Source of the DNA: Strigops habroptila
Lineage: Eukaryota > Chordata > Aves > Psittaciformes > Psittacidae
Reading direction: 5' to 3'
Assembly: GCF_004027225.2 (NCBI RefSeq)
Contig: NC_044283.2
Coordinates: forward strand, 38,617,110 to 38,681,109
DNA length: 64,000 bases
Shown: one piece after another, positions 49,401 through 59,500 of the stretch
Layout: every line of letters starts with the position of its first letter
Position numbering within the stretch: position 1 is the stretch's first letter
Made by a program: the position numbers and the translations under genes
The notes under the pieces: generated by a model
The model's input: the letters and a program-made list of their open reading frames with translations, nothing else
Databases searched by the model: none
What the model was told of the DNA's origin: nothing

Positions 49401-52400
49401 TCTCTTTAAACTTGTTGATTTGGAGAAGTGATTTTGCAGCAGGTCTCTTCAGTTAGGCTTTTACCTGTAGCTCCAAATGCAACAGCCCCCTTGGCCACCA
49501 TTGTGCCTGCTTTGTCCTGCCAATCTTTAGATATACCATGGAAAGTAATAAAACAGACTGGAAGAAGCAGAAGAGAGGCCTGGCCCAAGGACTAACTTAA
49601 CATCTCATACCCTCAGCCATGGAGCTGAGAGGATATGGACATGGTTTGTTTTTGTGTGCGTGTGTGGGTTCTGCTCCCTTCCCTTCCACAGACGCAAATA
49701 GGAAGAAAATAGTTGGATTTACCAAATTTCCAGACAATGGAGGGGTGGGTGGGTGGGGAAAGAGGTACAGCTTCAGTGCCTGGATGAGACAACATCGTGT
49801 TATGAATTCATTAGTGTCTTGTGAGATTTTTGGAACTGATTAACTTTATCCAGGAAAAAATTATGGCATCCATCCAATACTTAAAGGGGACCTACAAGAA
49901 ATCTGGGGAGGGATCTTTTATAAGAGCAAGTAGTGATAGGACAAGGGGGAATGGCTTTAAGTTAAAAGAGGATAGATTTAGATTAGCTATAAAGAAGTTC
50001 CTTACTGTGAGGATGATGAGACACTGAACAGGTTGCCCAGAGAAGCTGTGGCTGCCCCATCCCTGGCAGTGTTCAAGGCTGGGTTGGATGGGGCTTTGAG
50101 CAACCTGCTCTAGTGGAAGGTATCCCTATCCATGGCAGGGGGTTGGAACTGAATGATCTTTAAGGTCCCTTCCAACCCAAACCATTCTATCACTCCATGA
50201 TTCTCTAAAACCGGAACCAGACTACTAGAGCTTAAATGTGCCAGGGATCTTCTAATATGAAGATAAGGGGAAGCCATCAATACAACCACATAGAAGTACC
50301 AGCTGCCCAAGCAGGACTCGGACAGCACCTGCAACATGTATGGAGAAATCAGAGAACCTGAGAGGATGGAAGATACAAGCAGGAAACTTCTACTACCTCA
50401 GCGGACACAGTAGATATAAACTGTGTTCCAGACATTACTGTTTCAGGCATCACTAATTAGTGTTTCCAGAGGGCAGCACATCAAAGAACCCACAAGAGAA
50501 GCAGCACATTGAGTCCTCAGTACAACGTGGAGCTCATCTGAGGACACCTGTGTAGGAACCATGCTCTAGTTGTGGCCACAACACACTGAAATTCTAATGC
50601 CAAAAGAGGTGGCCTAGTAACACCTCCTTTTGAAAAGGGGAACTATAAAGGAGTTGGTCTTATTGAAAAGGGTAAAATGCCTTCAAGTTATCTGGAGCTT
50701 TTTTTAAAGATGTCATATTAAGAAGCTGGGAGTTTTTATCGTTAATCATAAAAAAAAAAAACAAAAAAAAAAACCTAGACAGGAACTAGGGAAAGCCAGC
50801 ATGATTAAAAAACAGATGCTGTTAAACAGATATTCTTTAAATGCACAGGGTGGCATCCAAAAAAAGAAAACCTAAATGAGCACTAATTTAGGAAAAATAG
50901 AATGTAAATAATAAGATAGATTAAAAAGAAAAAATAAAAATAAAAATTGAGAAATAGCTTTCTGAAGTATAAAAGCTGCTACTGAAATACTTTTTTTTTG
51001 AACACCACAAATAGGATGCCTGCCAGAAAGTCTGTTGGGCTGGTAGACGATCAAAATGCAAAAAGACCACTTCAGAAGCAGGAAAGCAGGAAAGCCAAAT
51101 TAAGTATTTCTGTTAAACTCTTAGCAGCGACCAATGCCAGACACCTAGGGATGAGAACAAAAACAAGGCAAGCACACAGTGATATTTCTATCTTCAGCTA
51201 CTTAAAGCTTTTTTTTTTTTTACAAATCCGGTATTTCTAAAAGAATGCAACATAAATTGACAAACTGTTGCAGTATATAAATACTGCTGACACCAGCCTT
51301 GTTATCAAACAAACAAAAGGAGGAAAACATGACACCAATTTTTATAAAAGGGCTGTGGGGAGCTAAAGAATTGCAGACCACTAAGTCTGACTTTTGTGTT
51401 GAAAAGAAGCTAGCCATAAATAACAAAATTAGCAAACCATAGACACAGCTTCTGTGGAAGAAAGTCATGCCACAGAAACACACCATCATCTTTTGAAGAA
51501 ATCAGAAACTATGTAGACACAGGTGAGCTTATTAATAGAATAACTGAATTTTCAAAGCCTTTGATGAGGTTCTTTGCTTTCTTTACAAGCAAAGTTCCTC
51601 ATCAAGGTATGGCAGCGTAGGATAGAAGATCTCTTAGGTTGATAACTGTTACAGTGTAAAAACTGTCTATTCATTCCAATTTTTTAAGGAAGTTTGTGAC
51701 TATAGTAGCATTAAGTGTCTGTGCTGGAAGCCAAGCTGTCCACCTCTTCTTCCAGGTCATTACTGAATAATAGAAAAAGTTCTTGGCAGTTGCAATTAGA
51801 ATGACTATAAACAGCTGCAGAATAATTCAAGGACGCGACCGAGGAAATGAGCTGGCAGGAAAGCTCCCTGTAAGCGCAAATGAATGTACATGGAGTGTTA
51901 AACCACTTTTAGTGTAGCCAGTGATAGACCTGAAACTTGGCATTACTACTAAAAAAAAAAAAAAAAAAAAAAAAAATCAATATTGGAGTGAAACGTGAAT
52001 AACTCTTTAAGCATTTTAGCTCAGAGTTAAAGAAAGGACAAATAGAATGGCAGGAATAATAAGGAAGCAACATGAAACATTTATATAATAGCTTGATGCA
52101 GGTATCTCTGATATTACCGTATCACAGGGTGGCAGGGTGACAGAGGTACATGACAGTATCCGGGAGGAGAGGCTAAACAAACACCATGTTCTTCAGCCTG
52201 GAAAAAGTCACTGACTCAGGATGTCATTAATTCCAAGAGTAGAAAAGCATTTAAAAGATAAGTCTGTACACAGAAAAAGGTCTATGAAGCATGACAGTCC
52301 TGTTGCAATTTTTGGCTCAAGTGTCCCAGCTCACTGGTTGCCAGGAGTGAAACTTACTCCATTCTTGTATGTTTTCTCCCAAGCATATGTTCCTGGCCAG

Positions 52401-52675
52401 ATCTAGAGACAAGATTGTAATGAAAAATGATATCTGGTCAGATCCAGAGGCCCACAAATTGCATTTTATTTTAAAATACTCTGGACAAGTGGTTTATTAC
52501 ACTGGAAAAACAGCTCAGTTCTTGTTCTCCCTAGCAGCAATTCTCTTCAGTTTTGATTTTGAGAGGACACACCTTATCACCTGACAGCATTCACCCTCAA
52601 ACCTAGGTCCATTTTTTATTTCCCTGGCATGATGTGTTTATCTTGAATCCACGATCATCCAGAAACTTTATAGCT

Positions 52676-52714
<39 letters not shown>

Positions 52715-55700
52715 CAGCTCTACCTCTGTGGAGACTTCTGATCATGAAAAATAAATAAAATCCAGAGAGCAATCAAATTAATATCCTTCTTCCCTGAAGC
52801 TAAAATTAGTTTTATCGCAGGTCTGCTAGGAGGCAGGTACAACATGTAAAATTCAGTATAAAATATAAATGACTGCTCTAAAAAGTAAGAGGCTGCCACC
52901 TATCAGGATAATAAAAAAAGATCTGAAAATGGTAAAAATCACAAAGTTTTAAGAAAAAGGTTTCTTTCGACAACTGTACAGAGGTTTTGGACAGGGCCTG
53001 ATAAGCTGGCTCTACCTCTCTGCAACTAGAAATATGGTGGAAAACAGGTATTGCTTCACCTAAACCCAGTTTATGGCTCCCCTGACCCTCCTGCAGAGCA
53101 CTCAAAGGCTGCAGTGAGATGATGCCATCTTTGAAATTTTGTACACTGACTTTTATGTATCCCCTTAGATTACAGATTTTGTTTAATCAAACCTATGACT
53201 TGCCGTATGCCAACGGAAGTGCTTGGCTTCAACCTCAAAATAGACTGGTTAAAATCCATAAGGCAATAGTATGCAGTGCTCGCAAAACAGAAATATTCTG
53301 AAGTACCTGACAAGCAACTTCAACACACCATCCAACGTTATTCCTCTCTACAGGGTGCAGCTAGAGTTAAGGCTTTTTGCAGCAGCTGAGACTGCCCAGA
53401 ATCATCAGCAAAGTTCCTACTGAATCAATGAAGACAGCTGACAAATCAACTTGGCAACGCATCCGACTCCAAAGTCAGATACAAACAGGATTGAATCCCC
53501 CTTTATTGGCATGTCTTCCCTCTTCCCCCTCCAGCAGGGACAAGCCCCAAGGCTACGTGGCTTTCAAGCTGAGAAAGTTCTTGCAGCACTATTTCACTCC
53601 TGCTAGCACTGCCTGGGAAAGCTTTTGGCATACTTCACTGAGCAAACTTGACTGCTTAGGGTGACACTTAAGAATTTTGATGCTTAAAGAAAGAGAAGGC
53701 TCAAGTGAGGTCTAACTGTGTGTGAATGTCTATGAACGAATAACCCAGCCTCTGCCTGAAAAGGTTGATTATACTGCTTTTTGGTAGGATTAAACTGAAT
53801 ATTGACCAGCCGTATCAACCAAAATGGCTTCTGGACTTTTTAAACAGATCAGTGGGAGGAAAATAAATGGTGCATCTGACCTTTTGCTTCATTTCTCTCT
53901 GATATCTGGGGATGAGCAGGAGGATGAGTATGTTGAGACCTGAAAGCATATAGCAGTATTGGCCAACCTTACATTGCTTCTCCTCTCTTCTGCTGTTCCC
54001 AGGAGACACATAGAAGCTATAAACCTTTAACCTACTTAGGGCAATTGCAAGCATCTGAAGCATTTAATACATAAAATATTTGAAGTTGTCAGAAAAATGG
54101 CTTTTGTTCACATTGTTTTCAATGCTGTTTTGTTTACTTGCTTAGAACATTAAATAATAAAACCTAACTGGTTTGAGCTGCTGGCTTTGACCTTCATGGA
54201 AGACTTATCTGCAAGGTGCTTGGAGGAAACTGTTCCTAAAATTCACCATTTCTGTTTTGATCGGCCACATGGTTGTCCCTCCTATTACTTAAAGTATGCA
54301 AAGTATTTGCTGCTTCTCTGGTAATTTGTATTTATTACCCTCCTTCAAAACAGAACTAAAGACAAACTCCGAGATTAGGCAAAAAACACTTCAGGAAGCT
54401 ATAGGTTTGAAACTATGTGGCAGATATATATGCTGATGCTATCCACCTGAGGGAAAAACGGAAGGGAGGGAGTACTTGGAGTACTTGAGCTCTGCTGCCA
54501 AAGATAGGGCTACTAGCCTGGGCAGCGGCAGCCCAGTCCCACCTGCACATGACATGCTGCCATTTCTGCTCTGCTGTCCTTGCCGAGCAGAGAGCAAGGA
54601 GGAGAGCATGCTTCTACCTCTTTCCCACTCTCTCCAGGGAAAGCAGGGCCAAAGCCAGCTCTGCTAACATGAAATCCTGCCATCAGCTCCCCTTTGCCCA
54701 GTTAATCACAACACTTGACAGGGAAATGGGTTTTCTCTGTGGACTTCTTTAGTCCTGTTGCCTCCTACAAAAGGGGCCCTGAATGCCTCAGCAGAAGCAG
54801 CAGTGTCTACGGAATAACCTTCTAAAAGAGAACTCTGACCTATGCAAGTTACCCAGATTATTTCCTCCTCTTCAGAAAAATCTCTTCAGCACAGAGGTCC
54901 GTACATGCACAGGCATGAGTCACTCACAGCTGGCCAGCTCTCTGCTACCTCGCAAAATGGAAAAATACCCACTATAAGAGGCCACAGCAGAGCCTCAGTA
55001 ACCAGCCAGTGACCAACCAAACAGATCAGCTGCCAGAGCTGGAAATACACAACCCAGAGGTTGGCACCCAATCCAGGGATCGGTGTAGCTCCATTGCCAG
55101 AGGTGAGGGGGAAGTGAAAACAGATGAGTACCTCATTTCATATCTAAATTTATATAACCTCCCCCACAAACAAAACAAAAACAAAAAAACAAAACAAAAA
55201 AAAAATAAAAAATCAACCAAACCAAACACCCACCACACCCACAAAAAAACCCAACCAAAAAACCCCTACCAGTCAATCAGTTTGCTCAGAGATCTGTCCT
55301 TAGCTGGTATTTAACAAGGAAAATTGTATCAAATGCAGATTATCCTGGGAGCAAATTTAGCTCCAGCATTTACCAAAGATCAGAAGAGGCTGTTTAAACC
55401 TGTCAGTAATCATTGAGCAAATGTTAACAACTTCCCAGAATTTCCCCACACCAAAGTAGACACCCTCCCAGCAAGCAAAAAATGTTTTTCCAAGATTCCT
55501 TCCTTCTTTATGACAAATGCAGTGAGAAACCGGACTACTCTTCCATCAGTACCAAACCCCAAACACCACTATGGCAGATCTATACTTCTGTTTATGTGGG
55601 TTATTAATCAGAGCCATTTGATGGGAACAATATTTCTTTGTTTCTCTTCTATTTACTTAGTTTGAATTTTTAAAGCATCGGAGTGAAACTAAAACTGAAT

Positions 55701-56544
55701 AAACTAATTAGTAAAGGAATTTCTAATAAAGAAAATAATTCTTTCTTGAAGACAAATCTTAAGAAGTTATAGATTAAGAGAAGATATGACAATCAAGACT
55801 GTGGCTGGACCTGGAACATGCTAATATACGCAATTAGATGCTAAAAGAGATAACTTCGGAGATAAATCAATATAGATTAAGTATTCATGAAAGGAACCAT
55901 TGCAACAGCATTAAGAATAATATATGGAAACATTTGATATAGTATAGCGATCTTGCCTACCAGGACAAGAAGCTTTAGGTATTTTACCTAATTAATATTG
56001 TTTTAAGCATACATTAAGATATATGGGAAAAAAAAAAAATCAAATCTGTAAAAACAGAACTAAAAGAAAACAAGAAATTTGCTTACTCTTCTTGGCGCAA
56101 GTCATTAATGCTCCGATCTAGTGAGATCATATCACTTGCCACCATATTAAACCCAAACTCCTTAATGCTGGCTTGAATGGATTCTTTGTAATCTGGTCCT
56201 AAAACATATGGCTTTGCTTCCTCTCCAGGGCCACCAACAACTCCGTGAGGCTCGGGCTCTTTGGGTTCAAAATTACCAAGGACTCCAGGTCGTAAAACAG
56301 GATCTCGGTATACAAATGTCTGAGGCTTAAATGTGAGATACTGCCTCTGGATGATGTTTTGCTGTTTGTTATCACCACCACCATGATGATTTAGTTCATT
56401 TTTGGCCTTATTTTTCCTTCGAATGGATTCCAAGTCCACTTCTACACCTTCGACATGAGGCCAAGGTACCACAGGTTTGAACTTCTCATTTCCTAGTCCA
56501 TGGTCTCCCTTGTTTGGCATCGGTCTGTTGGCTTCTTTGTCATC
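16310..56544 (-). CDS. GALNT7: GALNT7, polypeptide N-acetylgalactosaminyltransferase 7 (exons 2-12; exon 1 outside window)
   Basis: Exons in order of translation are 56544-56087, 37964-37798, 31840-31710, 31440-31361, 29488-29306 (6B) or 29139-28957 (6A), 25858-25741, 23746-23624, 22871-22653, 20641-20543, 19220-19092 and 16447-16310. All junctions are GT-AG and in phase, giving 614 codons plus stop with one exon 6; human GALNT7 is 657 aa, so about 40 residues (cytosolic tail and signal anchor) are missing. The enzyme is a type II Golgi membrane GT27/GT-A transferase that moves GalNAc from UDP-GalNAc to Ser/Thr and prefers partly glycosylated peptides. Visible motifs are LDAH (DxH metal site), WGGEN, SRVGH with the third metal ligand, and a C-terminal ricin-type lectin domain. 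It converges on HMGB2. The near-verbatim match to the remembered human protein excludes other GALNT members. Confidence 0.96.
19092..19220 (-). CDS. GALNT7: GALNT7 exon 11, lectin domain
   Basis: 43 codons, phase 0 at both ends, from [20 protein letters not shown] to EYQDWQYFK. It contains the QCL and QDW elements of the second lectin repeat. Donor GTATGT, acceptor TTCCTGTTAG. Confidence 0.95.
20543..20641 (-). CDS. GALNT7: GALNT7 exon 10, start of the lectin domain
   Basis: 33 codons, phase 0, from [14 protein letters not shown] to CHRMGGNQ. The YCID Cys begins the first ricin-type repeat. Donor GTAAGG, acceptor CTTTTCCAG. Confidence 0.95.
22653..22871 (-). CDS. GALNT7: GALNT7 exon 9, end of catalytic domain and linker
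   Basis: 73 codons, phase 0, from [18 protein letters not shown] to [11 protein letters not shown]. It contains the conserved VWWDEYK segment of the catalytic domain and the linker into the lectin domain. Donor GTAAGT, acceptor TCTTGACAG. Confidence 0.96.
22872..23623 (-). other. GALNT7: GALNT7 intron 8
   Basis: AT-rich intron of 752 nt; no repeat or RNA gene recognised. Confidence 0.7.
23624..23746 (-). CDS. GALNT7: GALNT7 exon 8, catalytic loop region
   Basis: 41 codons, phase 0, from [20 protein letters not shown] to YVGSSPTLK. The His of SRVGH corresponds to the third metal ligand of the family, and the residues after it form the mobile catalytic loop. A CR1 tail lies about 43 bp upstream of its acceptor. 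Confidence 0.96.
23789..23846 (+). mobile_element. Short CR1 LINE 3' end in GALNT7 intron 7
   Basis: The + strand shows the CR1 3' terminal block GGGGTTGGAATAGATGG, then AGAGGTCCCTTCCAACCC and ATTCTGTG, the usual end of avian CR1 elements. Only about 58 bp remain, as expected for strong 5' truncation. It is antisense to GALNT7. Confidence 0.88.
23847..25740 (-). other. GALNT7: GALNT7 intron 7, remainder
   Basis: AT-rich intron with no gene or repeat that I can name beyond the CR1 tail next to exon 8. Confidence 0.6.
25741..25858 (-). CDS. GALNT7: GALNT7 exon 7, Gal/GalNAc-transferase motif (WGGEN)
   Basis: 118 nt. The first base completes the Arg codon split with exon 6, then [20 protein letters not shown] through [19 protein letters not shown] is the family's Gal/GalNAc-T motif in the active site. 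Donor GTAACA, acceptor TTCCTCTTTCAG. Confidence 0.96.
28493..28536 (-). other. GALNT7: Imperfect inverted repeat in GALNT7 intron 6
   Basis: Arms CTTGATGCA and TGCATCAAG pair perfectly for 9 bp. They extend by about 6 more pairs after a 2-nt bulge, including one wobble. The distal arm overlaps a UGCAUG motif in the GALNT7 transcript sense. No function can be assigned from sequence. Confidence 0.4.
28526..28892 (-). promoter_or_regulatory. GALNT7: Two UGCAUG (Rbfox-type) motifs downstream of GALNT7 exon 6A
   Basis: In transcript sense, TGCATG occurs at 28892-28887, about 65 nt behind the exon 6A donor, and again at 28531-28526, about 425 nt behind it. A shorter GCATG lies at 28506-28502. UGCAUG downstream of an exon is the established position from which Rbfox proteins promote inclusion. 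That they regulate this exon is an inference. Confidence 0.4.
28957..29139 (-). CDS. GALNT7: GALNT7 exon 6A (downstream copy of the duplicated exon)
   Basis: 183 nt: one base finishes the Arg codon of exon 5, then [20 protein letters not shown] through [18 protein letters not shown] to KTKTEPY, with two bases left for the next Arg codon. Acceptor CCTCCACCCTGCAG, donor GTAATC. It encodes catalytic-domain sequence between the DxH site and WGGEN. From memory the reference mammalian protein (DVINGNTYEIIPQGGG..., KTKTEPYR) resembles this copy more than 6B. The reading frame is intact and the copy looks functional. Confidence 0.93.
29140..29305 (-). other. GALNT7: 166-nt intron between GALNT7 exons 6B and 6A
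   Basis: The intron has a GT donor (GTAAAG) for 6B and a pyrimidine-rich acceptor for 6A. In transcript sense there is a small palindrome near the donor (ACTGTGAATCACAGT) and a weak GC-rich hairpin around GACCC...GGGTC. At 166 nt it is long enough to be spliced in principle, so size alone does not force exclusion of one exon. Confidence 0.7.
29306..29488 (-). CDS. GALNT7: GALNT7 exon 6B (upstream copy of the duplicated exon)
   Basis: 183 nt in the same phase as 6[21 protein letters not shown] through [18 protein letters not shown] to KHKTEPY. By my count 47 of 60 whole codons encode the same residue as 6A. Differences cluster in the loop after LID (V/Y, T/D, K/S, V/E, G/Q) and in the charged segment before EPY. 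Donor GTAAAG, and an AG acceptor behind a moderately pyrimidine-rich tract. The core [19 protein letters not shown] is unchanged. No stops or frameshifts are present, so this is a coding alternative rather than a relic. Confidence 0.92.
29489..31360 (-). other. GALNT7: GALNT7 intron 5
   Basis: AT-rich intron of about 1.9 kb upstream of exon 6B. No UGCAUG was noticed here in transcript sense and no repeat was recognised. Confidence 0.6.
31361..31440 (-). CDS. GALNT7: GALNT7 exon 5, DxH metal-binding motif
   Basis: 80 nt, phase 0 in and two bases over: [20 protein letters not shown] then APISKD and AG of the split Arg codon. Asp and His of LDAH bind the divalent metal and UDP-GalNAc. Intron 4 before it is only 269 nt. 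Confidence 0.96.
31710..31840 (-). CDS. GALNT7: GALNT7 exon 4, catalytic domain
   Basis: 131 nt: two bases complete an Ala codon, then [20 protein letters not shown] through [20 protein letters not shown]. The GLIQAR segment belongs to the nucleotide-sugar binding half of the GT-A fold. The acceptor follows a run of about 15 T on the transcript strand. Confidence 0.96.
31841..37797 (-). other. GALNT7: GALNT7 intron 3
   Basis: About 6 kb of AT-rich intron. I could not assign any repeat family or gene; the open frames inside are short and unrelated to known proteins. Confidence 0.55.
37798..37964 (-). CDS. GALNT7: GALNT7 exon 3, start of catalytic domain
   Basis: 167 nt: one base completes the Glu codon of exon 2, then [40 protein letters not shown] and VLIDDFSNK. 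This is the first part of the catalytic domain, with the VVIVFHNE and LIDD elements typical of GALNTs. Acceptor TCTTTTTACAG, donor GTATAT. The open frame continuing past both ends (37766-38167) is read-through. Confidence 0.96.
37965..43029 (-). other. GALNT7: GALNT7 intron 2, left part
   Basis: AT-rich intron, no exon recognised. A slightly CpG-richer patch around 41440-41600 is unexplained but short. Confidence 0.5.
43030..43036. repeat. Left flanking duplication of second solo LTR (AACTAGC)
   Basis: The seven bases AACTAGC recur at 43510-43516, on the other side of the LTR. Confidence 0.65.
43037..43509 (+). mobile_element. Solo LTR of an endogenous retrovirus, second family
   Basis: The element is 473 bp, begins TGAATTC and ends TATCA (TG...CA). 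It has a TATA box GGGTATAAAACC (about 43351-43362) and an ATTAAA poly(A) signal at 43439-43444, a spacing usual for an R region. It is flanked by AACTAGC on both sides. A 7-bp match is one base more than the 6-bp duplication of beta/alpha-type retroviruses, so one base may be chance. There are no internal genes. It is sense to + and antisense to GALNT7. Confidence 0.72.
43510..43516. repeat. Right flanking duplication of second solo LTR (AACTAGC)
   Basis: Perfect copy of 43030-43036. Confidence 0.65.
45782..45844. repeat. Short tandem repeat, three copies of CCAACTACAGTT
   Basis: CCAACTACAGTT occurs three times at intervals of about 27 and 23 bases, the first two followed by RGAAAGAAA. Confidence 0.75.
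47785..47809. repeat. Perfect 11-bp inverted repeat with 3-nt loop
   Basis: ATTTCAATACA and its exact reverse complement are separated by AAG. ATACAAAGTG is also directly repeated across the site. Confidence 0.8.
48340..49060 (+). mobile_element. Decayed CR1 LINE, ORF2 fragment
   Basis: Broken + frames read [19 protein letters not shown], then [16 protein letters not shown] and [20 protein letters not shown]. These line up with CR1 ORF2 (…FKKGKKEDPGNYRPVSLTSVPGK…, LLEAISKHM…, QHGF). Several stops and frame changes show it is inactive. Confidence 0.82.
49857..50205 (+). mobile_element. CR1 LINE 3' end (5'-truncated, relatively young)
   Basis: This is near-consensus avian CR1 3' sequence: a block beginning AATACTTAAAGGGG, then GTAGTGATAGGACAAGGGG, GGTTGCCCAGAGAAGCTGTG, the terminal GATCTTTAAGGTCCCTTCC, and an octamer tail (ATTCTATC, ATGATTCT). 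It is much better preserved than the LINE relics on either side. Confidence 0.95.
50480..52460 (+). mobile_element. Decayed CR1/L3-like LINE, ORF2 to 3' UTR
   Basis: Pieces of ORF2 are readable on the + strand. [13 protein letters not shown] is at about 51018. [18 protein letters not shown] is at about 51330. FKAFDEV at about 51556 corresponds to the FSKAFDTVPH motif. A TTCAGCCTGGAAAAAG block is at about 52190. The end near 52380-52450 (CCTGGCCAGATCTAGAGACA... ATCTGGTCAGATCC) resembles the terminal part of this LINE class. Poly-A runs interrupt it (51951-51976). Borders are approximate. Confidence 0.6.
51558..51607. repeat. Imperfect 20-bp inverted repeat within LINE relic
   Basis: Arms 51558-51579 and 51587-51607 pair as 4 bp, a 1-nt bulge, 7 bp, two T-T mismatches and 8 bp around a 7-nt loop. 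Confidence 0.6.
52678..52709. repeat. Poly-T run, 32 nt
   Basis: Homopolymer of 32 T. No retrocopy could be recognised on either side. Confidence 0.9.
52720..56086 (-). other. GALNT7: GALNT7 intron 2, right part
   Basis: AT-rich intron next to exon 2. It includes a long A/C-rich low-complexity tract at about 55160-55265. No exon or named repeat was recognised. Confidence 0.5.
56087..56544 (-). CDS. GALNT7: GALNT7 exon 2, lumenal stem region
   Basis: 458 nt: [58 protein letters not shown] and [20 protein letters not shown], ending NDLRQEE with the last Glu codon split to exon 3. This is the stem between the missing membrane anchor and the catalytic domain; the final part matches the conserved GALNT segment before the transferase fold. 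Acceptor TGTTTCTCTAG, donor GTAAGC. An in-frame ATG lies inside the exon, but the phase-0 acceptor codons before it show that translation starts in exon 1. Confidence 0.95.
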
Positions 56545-59500
56545 CTAGAGAAACAGTAGATCATATAAATTGATAATCCTTCATTTATTTAAATCCAGTA
56601 CCTTAATGATAATAAATATATGTTAAACAAGAAGGGAGAAGTATCTGTAAAAGGGTTCAATGAACACTATTTACTAAAGCAACTGCTGCTGGAGAACATT
56701 GCCAGCTGTTATCCACACTTACCTTGGCAAGTAGAGCCTGGAAATGGCCCAAAGCATTTCCAAAGACCAAACACCCATGTAGGACATGCTAGCTTGAACA
56801 TAGTTCAGGCTGCACACCAAACCAATGTGCAGGGAGCACTGGCAGAGCGTTTTACTAAGGAGTATGGTACGGAAGCAGACAATGCCACAACGTGAGGCAT
56901 GGCATCCTTGGGGCCACTCTTGGACACAGGGTGTTTCTGAGGCTACGCATACCAGCTGCTGAGACCTCTAAAGGGTCTCAGTGGTTGCTAGATACAGCCT
57001 CAACATGCTCCCGCTCTGGGAAAGAGTGTCGTGACTATGTGTAGTCTGGCACGCACATCAGCAGCAACCTCAAGCCATATCTTATCCCTACCCCTCACCC
57101 CCCCAACTTGCTCCCACCAAGCATTACTTCTGCTGCTGCAACAGCAGCACGGTTTATTTAGAGCCATGAGGTAAGCTGAAGGCACTGGGAACAGCAGGCA
57201 AAAACAAGATGCAGCCCTGGTCTGATCTGCTGCCTGGCCATGCAGACTGACACGCCTGGGGAAGCAGTGCTGGGGCTGAAGAGAGCTGCCACAGGCACTA
57301 GCGTCTTCTTGTTTGCATCCTTGTTTAAAAGGACTTTTCCATTTTAGAGCACTCCTCCCTGCCACCCCAGCAAGAGGTTTGAAGTTCTCACTGAGAAGAA
57401 AGGTTGGGATTTTGAAAACTTCTTGGCATTTTCAGTGATCAGTGAGGTTGGTGGGTTAGAACAAGGGCGGGTGATTTTGGAAGTGTGAAGTCTCCAGAGT
57501 ACAACAGCCCCACCCAAAACATACAGTCACTGCTTTCTCCAATACTACTGTCCAAGAGGACAACAGGAAACATTGCTGAAGGTTCAGATTTCCTGCTAAA
57601 ATTATTTGTAGGCAAGACAGATGTTAGATAACACAGAAATTGGCAGAGAACAATGCACACATTTTAGCAACATCTCACTATCTATTCACAAATACAAAAT
57701 CAAGCAAAAAATTGAGATCAGAAGGATGTCACCTATTCAAACCTGCTGGAGCAGTGATAAGTTCACACTTAGATTGGGTTCTCAGGGACTTGACAGTCCA
57801 CACCCTGAAAACATCCAGTGTCTCTGGACAACTTTGAGGGTGAAAAGATGCAGTTAGATTCATCATTAGACTTTTCTCCAGCGAGACCAAGCTGAGTTCC
57901 CCTACCCTTTCCCATGATTATGCCACATACTGCAGTCCTATAATCTCCTTAGCAGGTCTTTGCTCTCCATTTATTAATACCTCTCCTGTGCTTGGCAGCA
58001 CAGAAGAAACCAGACATAGACTTGTTAATGCTATGCGTCAGGAAACAAACCACAACCCTTCGCTTGGTGGCTAAGTTCTTCCTAATGTAACCCATTAGGC
58101 AGTTTTGCCAGCAAGGGCACAATGCCGGACTCATGTCCGTGTTTAACTAAACCACGCAGTACTCATTACTACGTTACAATATTTTCCTCATGTATCATTC
58201 TGCATAATGAAACACCAGAAATGAAAAAAAGCCCAGTATAAAATATGTCTAGGTTGACAAGGTAACAATAGGAGTCAGACTGGCTCCAATTCAAAATATT
58301 AAGAATTTATTCAAGAAACTTTCTGCTTCTGTGCTTGTTCTTTAAACAGGAGGACATACAAAATGCAGAAGTCTTATATTACTCTGTTCTTCCATCACCA
58401 TTTTTTGAGGAACTTCAAAGCCAGCATGAGAAAGGGAAGGATAAGTGCATGTGAAAAGGCACATTTTGCAAGGTGGATGACAGGTCCATAAGTGGACTGT
58501 GAAAGGGCTGGGCAGGGAGGTACCTTCTAAAAACTCTAATTGAACAGCTGTGGATGCTGGATGTTGGAAAGAACCCAAAGAGAAAGAGAGCACAGAAAGC
58601 AGCCAGGTTTACATATTGTCCACTCTCAGACACCACCCTGGGTCACCAGTTCAGTCAGGCAGTAATTTCTTATGGTCAGTGTTGAAATTAAATATCCTTT
58701 CATTCCACTTCCATCACCTATAAAACAGTTGTGAGTTCCCACTTAGCCAGTTCTCTGACTCTAACACAATACTTCTCAAAGTAATTTCTTTATTTTGCTG
58801 CCATCAGAGCTACAACTTACCTTATATTACGCTTAGCCTCATTATAACTGTTATGCACAATTTTCATTGCAATGCATTTATTTGCTGTTCCCTTCCAGAT
58901 GCTAAATATATTGCATTTTTGTAGGCCTGAGAAAATACTGCCTAAAACAAGACAACTACACACAGACACACTCGCTCATCTCTTTCCTTCAATTTTTATG
59001 TGCCTAGAACAAATATGATCGAAGGTATGTGTTTGCAGGCAGCTCAGCATCACACAGCTGCTCACTCCCTTCCTCCTCCCCCTGCTCACAAATCTAAACC
59101 ACATCATCCTATGGGATGCTATGAAGAAAATTAACTCAATCTCAGCATTTTATGGGTATTTAAAAAGAAAAAAAAAAAAAAAAGGGAACTATCAGTGTGC
59201 AGACCACAGCTCCTGGAGACTATTCATTTTTCCAGAGATAACCGAGACAAAGGTTTTCCAAATACCATCTGGAAAGAAAGCAAAGTCAAACCACAATTAA
59301 AGAACTATTTTGGTCATCATATAAGCCACAATGCTTAGTTGGGCACTCCAAAAGCATTTTCTCTCTCATGAATTATGACTCTTCTCCTCCCCTTAAAAAA
59401 AAAATTAATATAAAACCCCCTAAAATAATTTTTAATCAGTGTGCCTCAGTGATCAGAAGCTTGGCTCTGCTAAAATTTAGTATCAAACTTCAAAAGATTC

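Noticed and set aside
52678..52709. Poly-T run as the tail of a - strand processed pseudogene
   Set aside because: No coding remnant, poly(A) signal or target duplication could be found beside it.
55160..55265. A/C-rich tract giving a Lys/Thr/Asn/Pro open frame
   Set aside because: Low-complexity DNA; not coding.
56520..56544. Internal ATG of exon 2 as the start of GALNT7
   Set aside because: A good acceptor at 56545-56546 precedes in-frame codons, and a protein starting here would lack the signal anchor required by this Golgi enzyme family.
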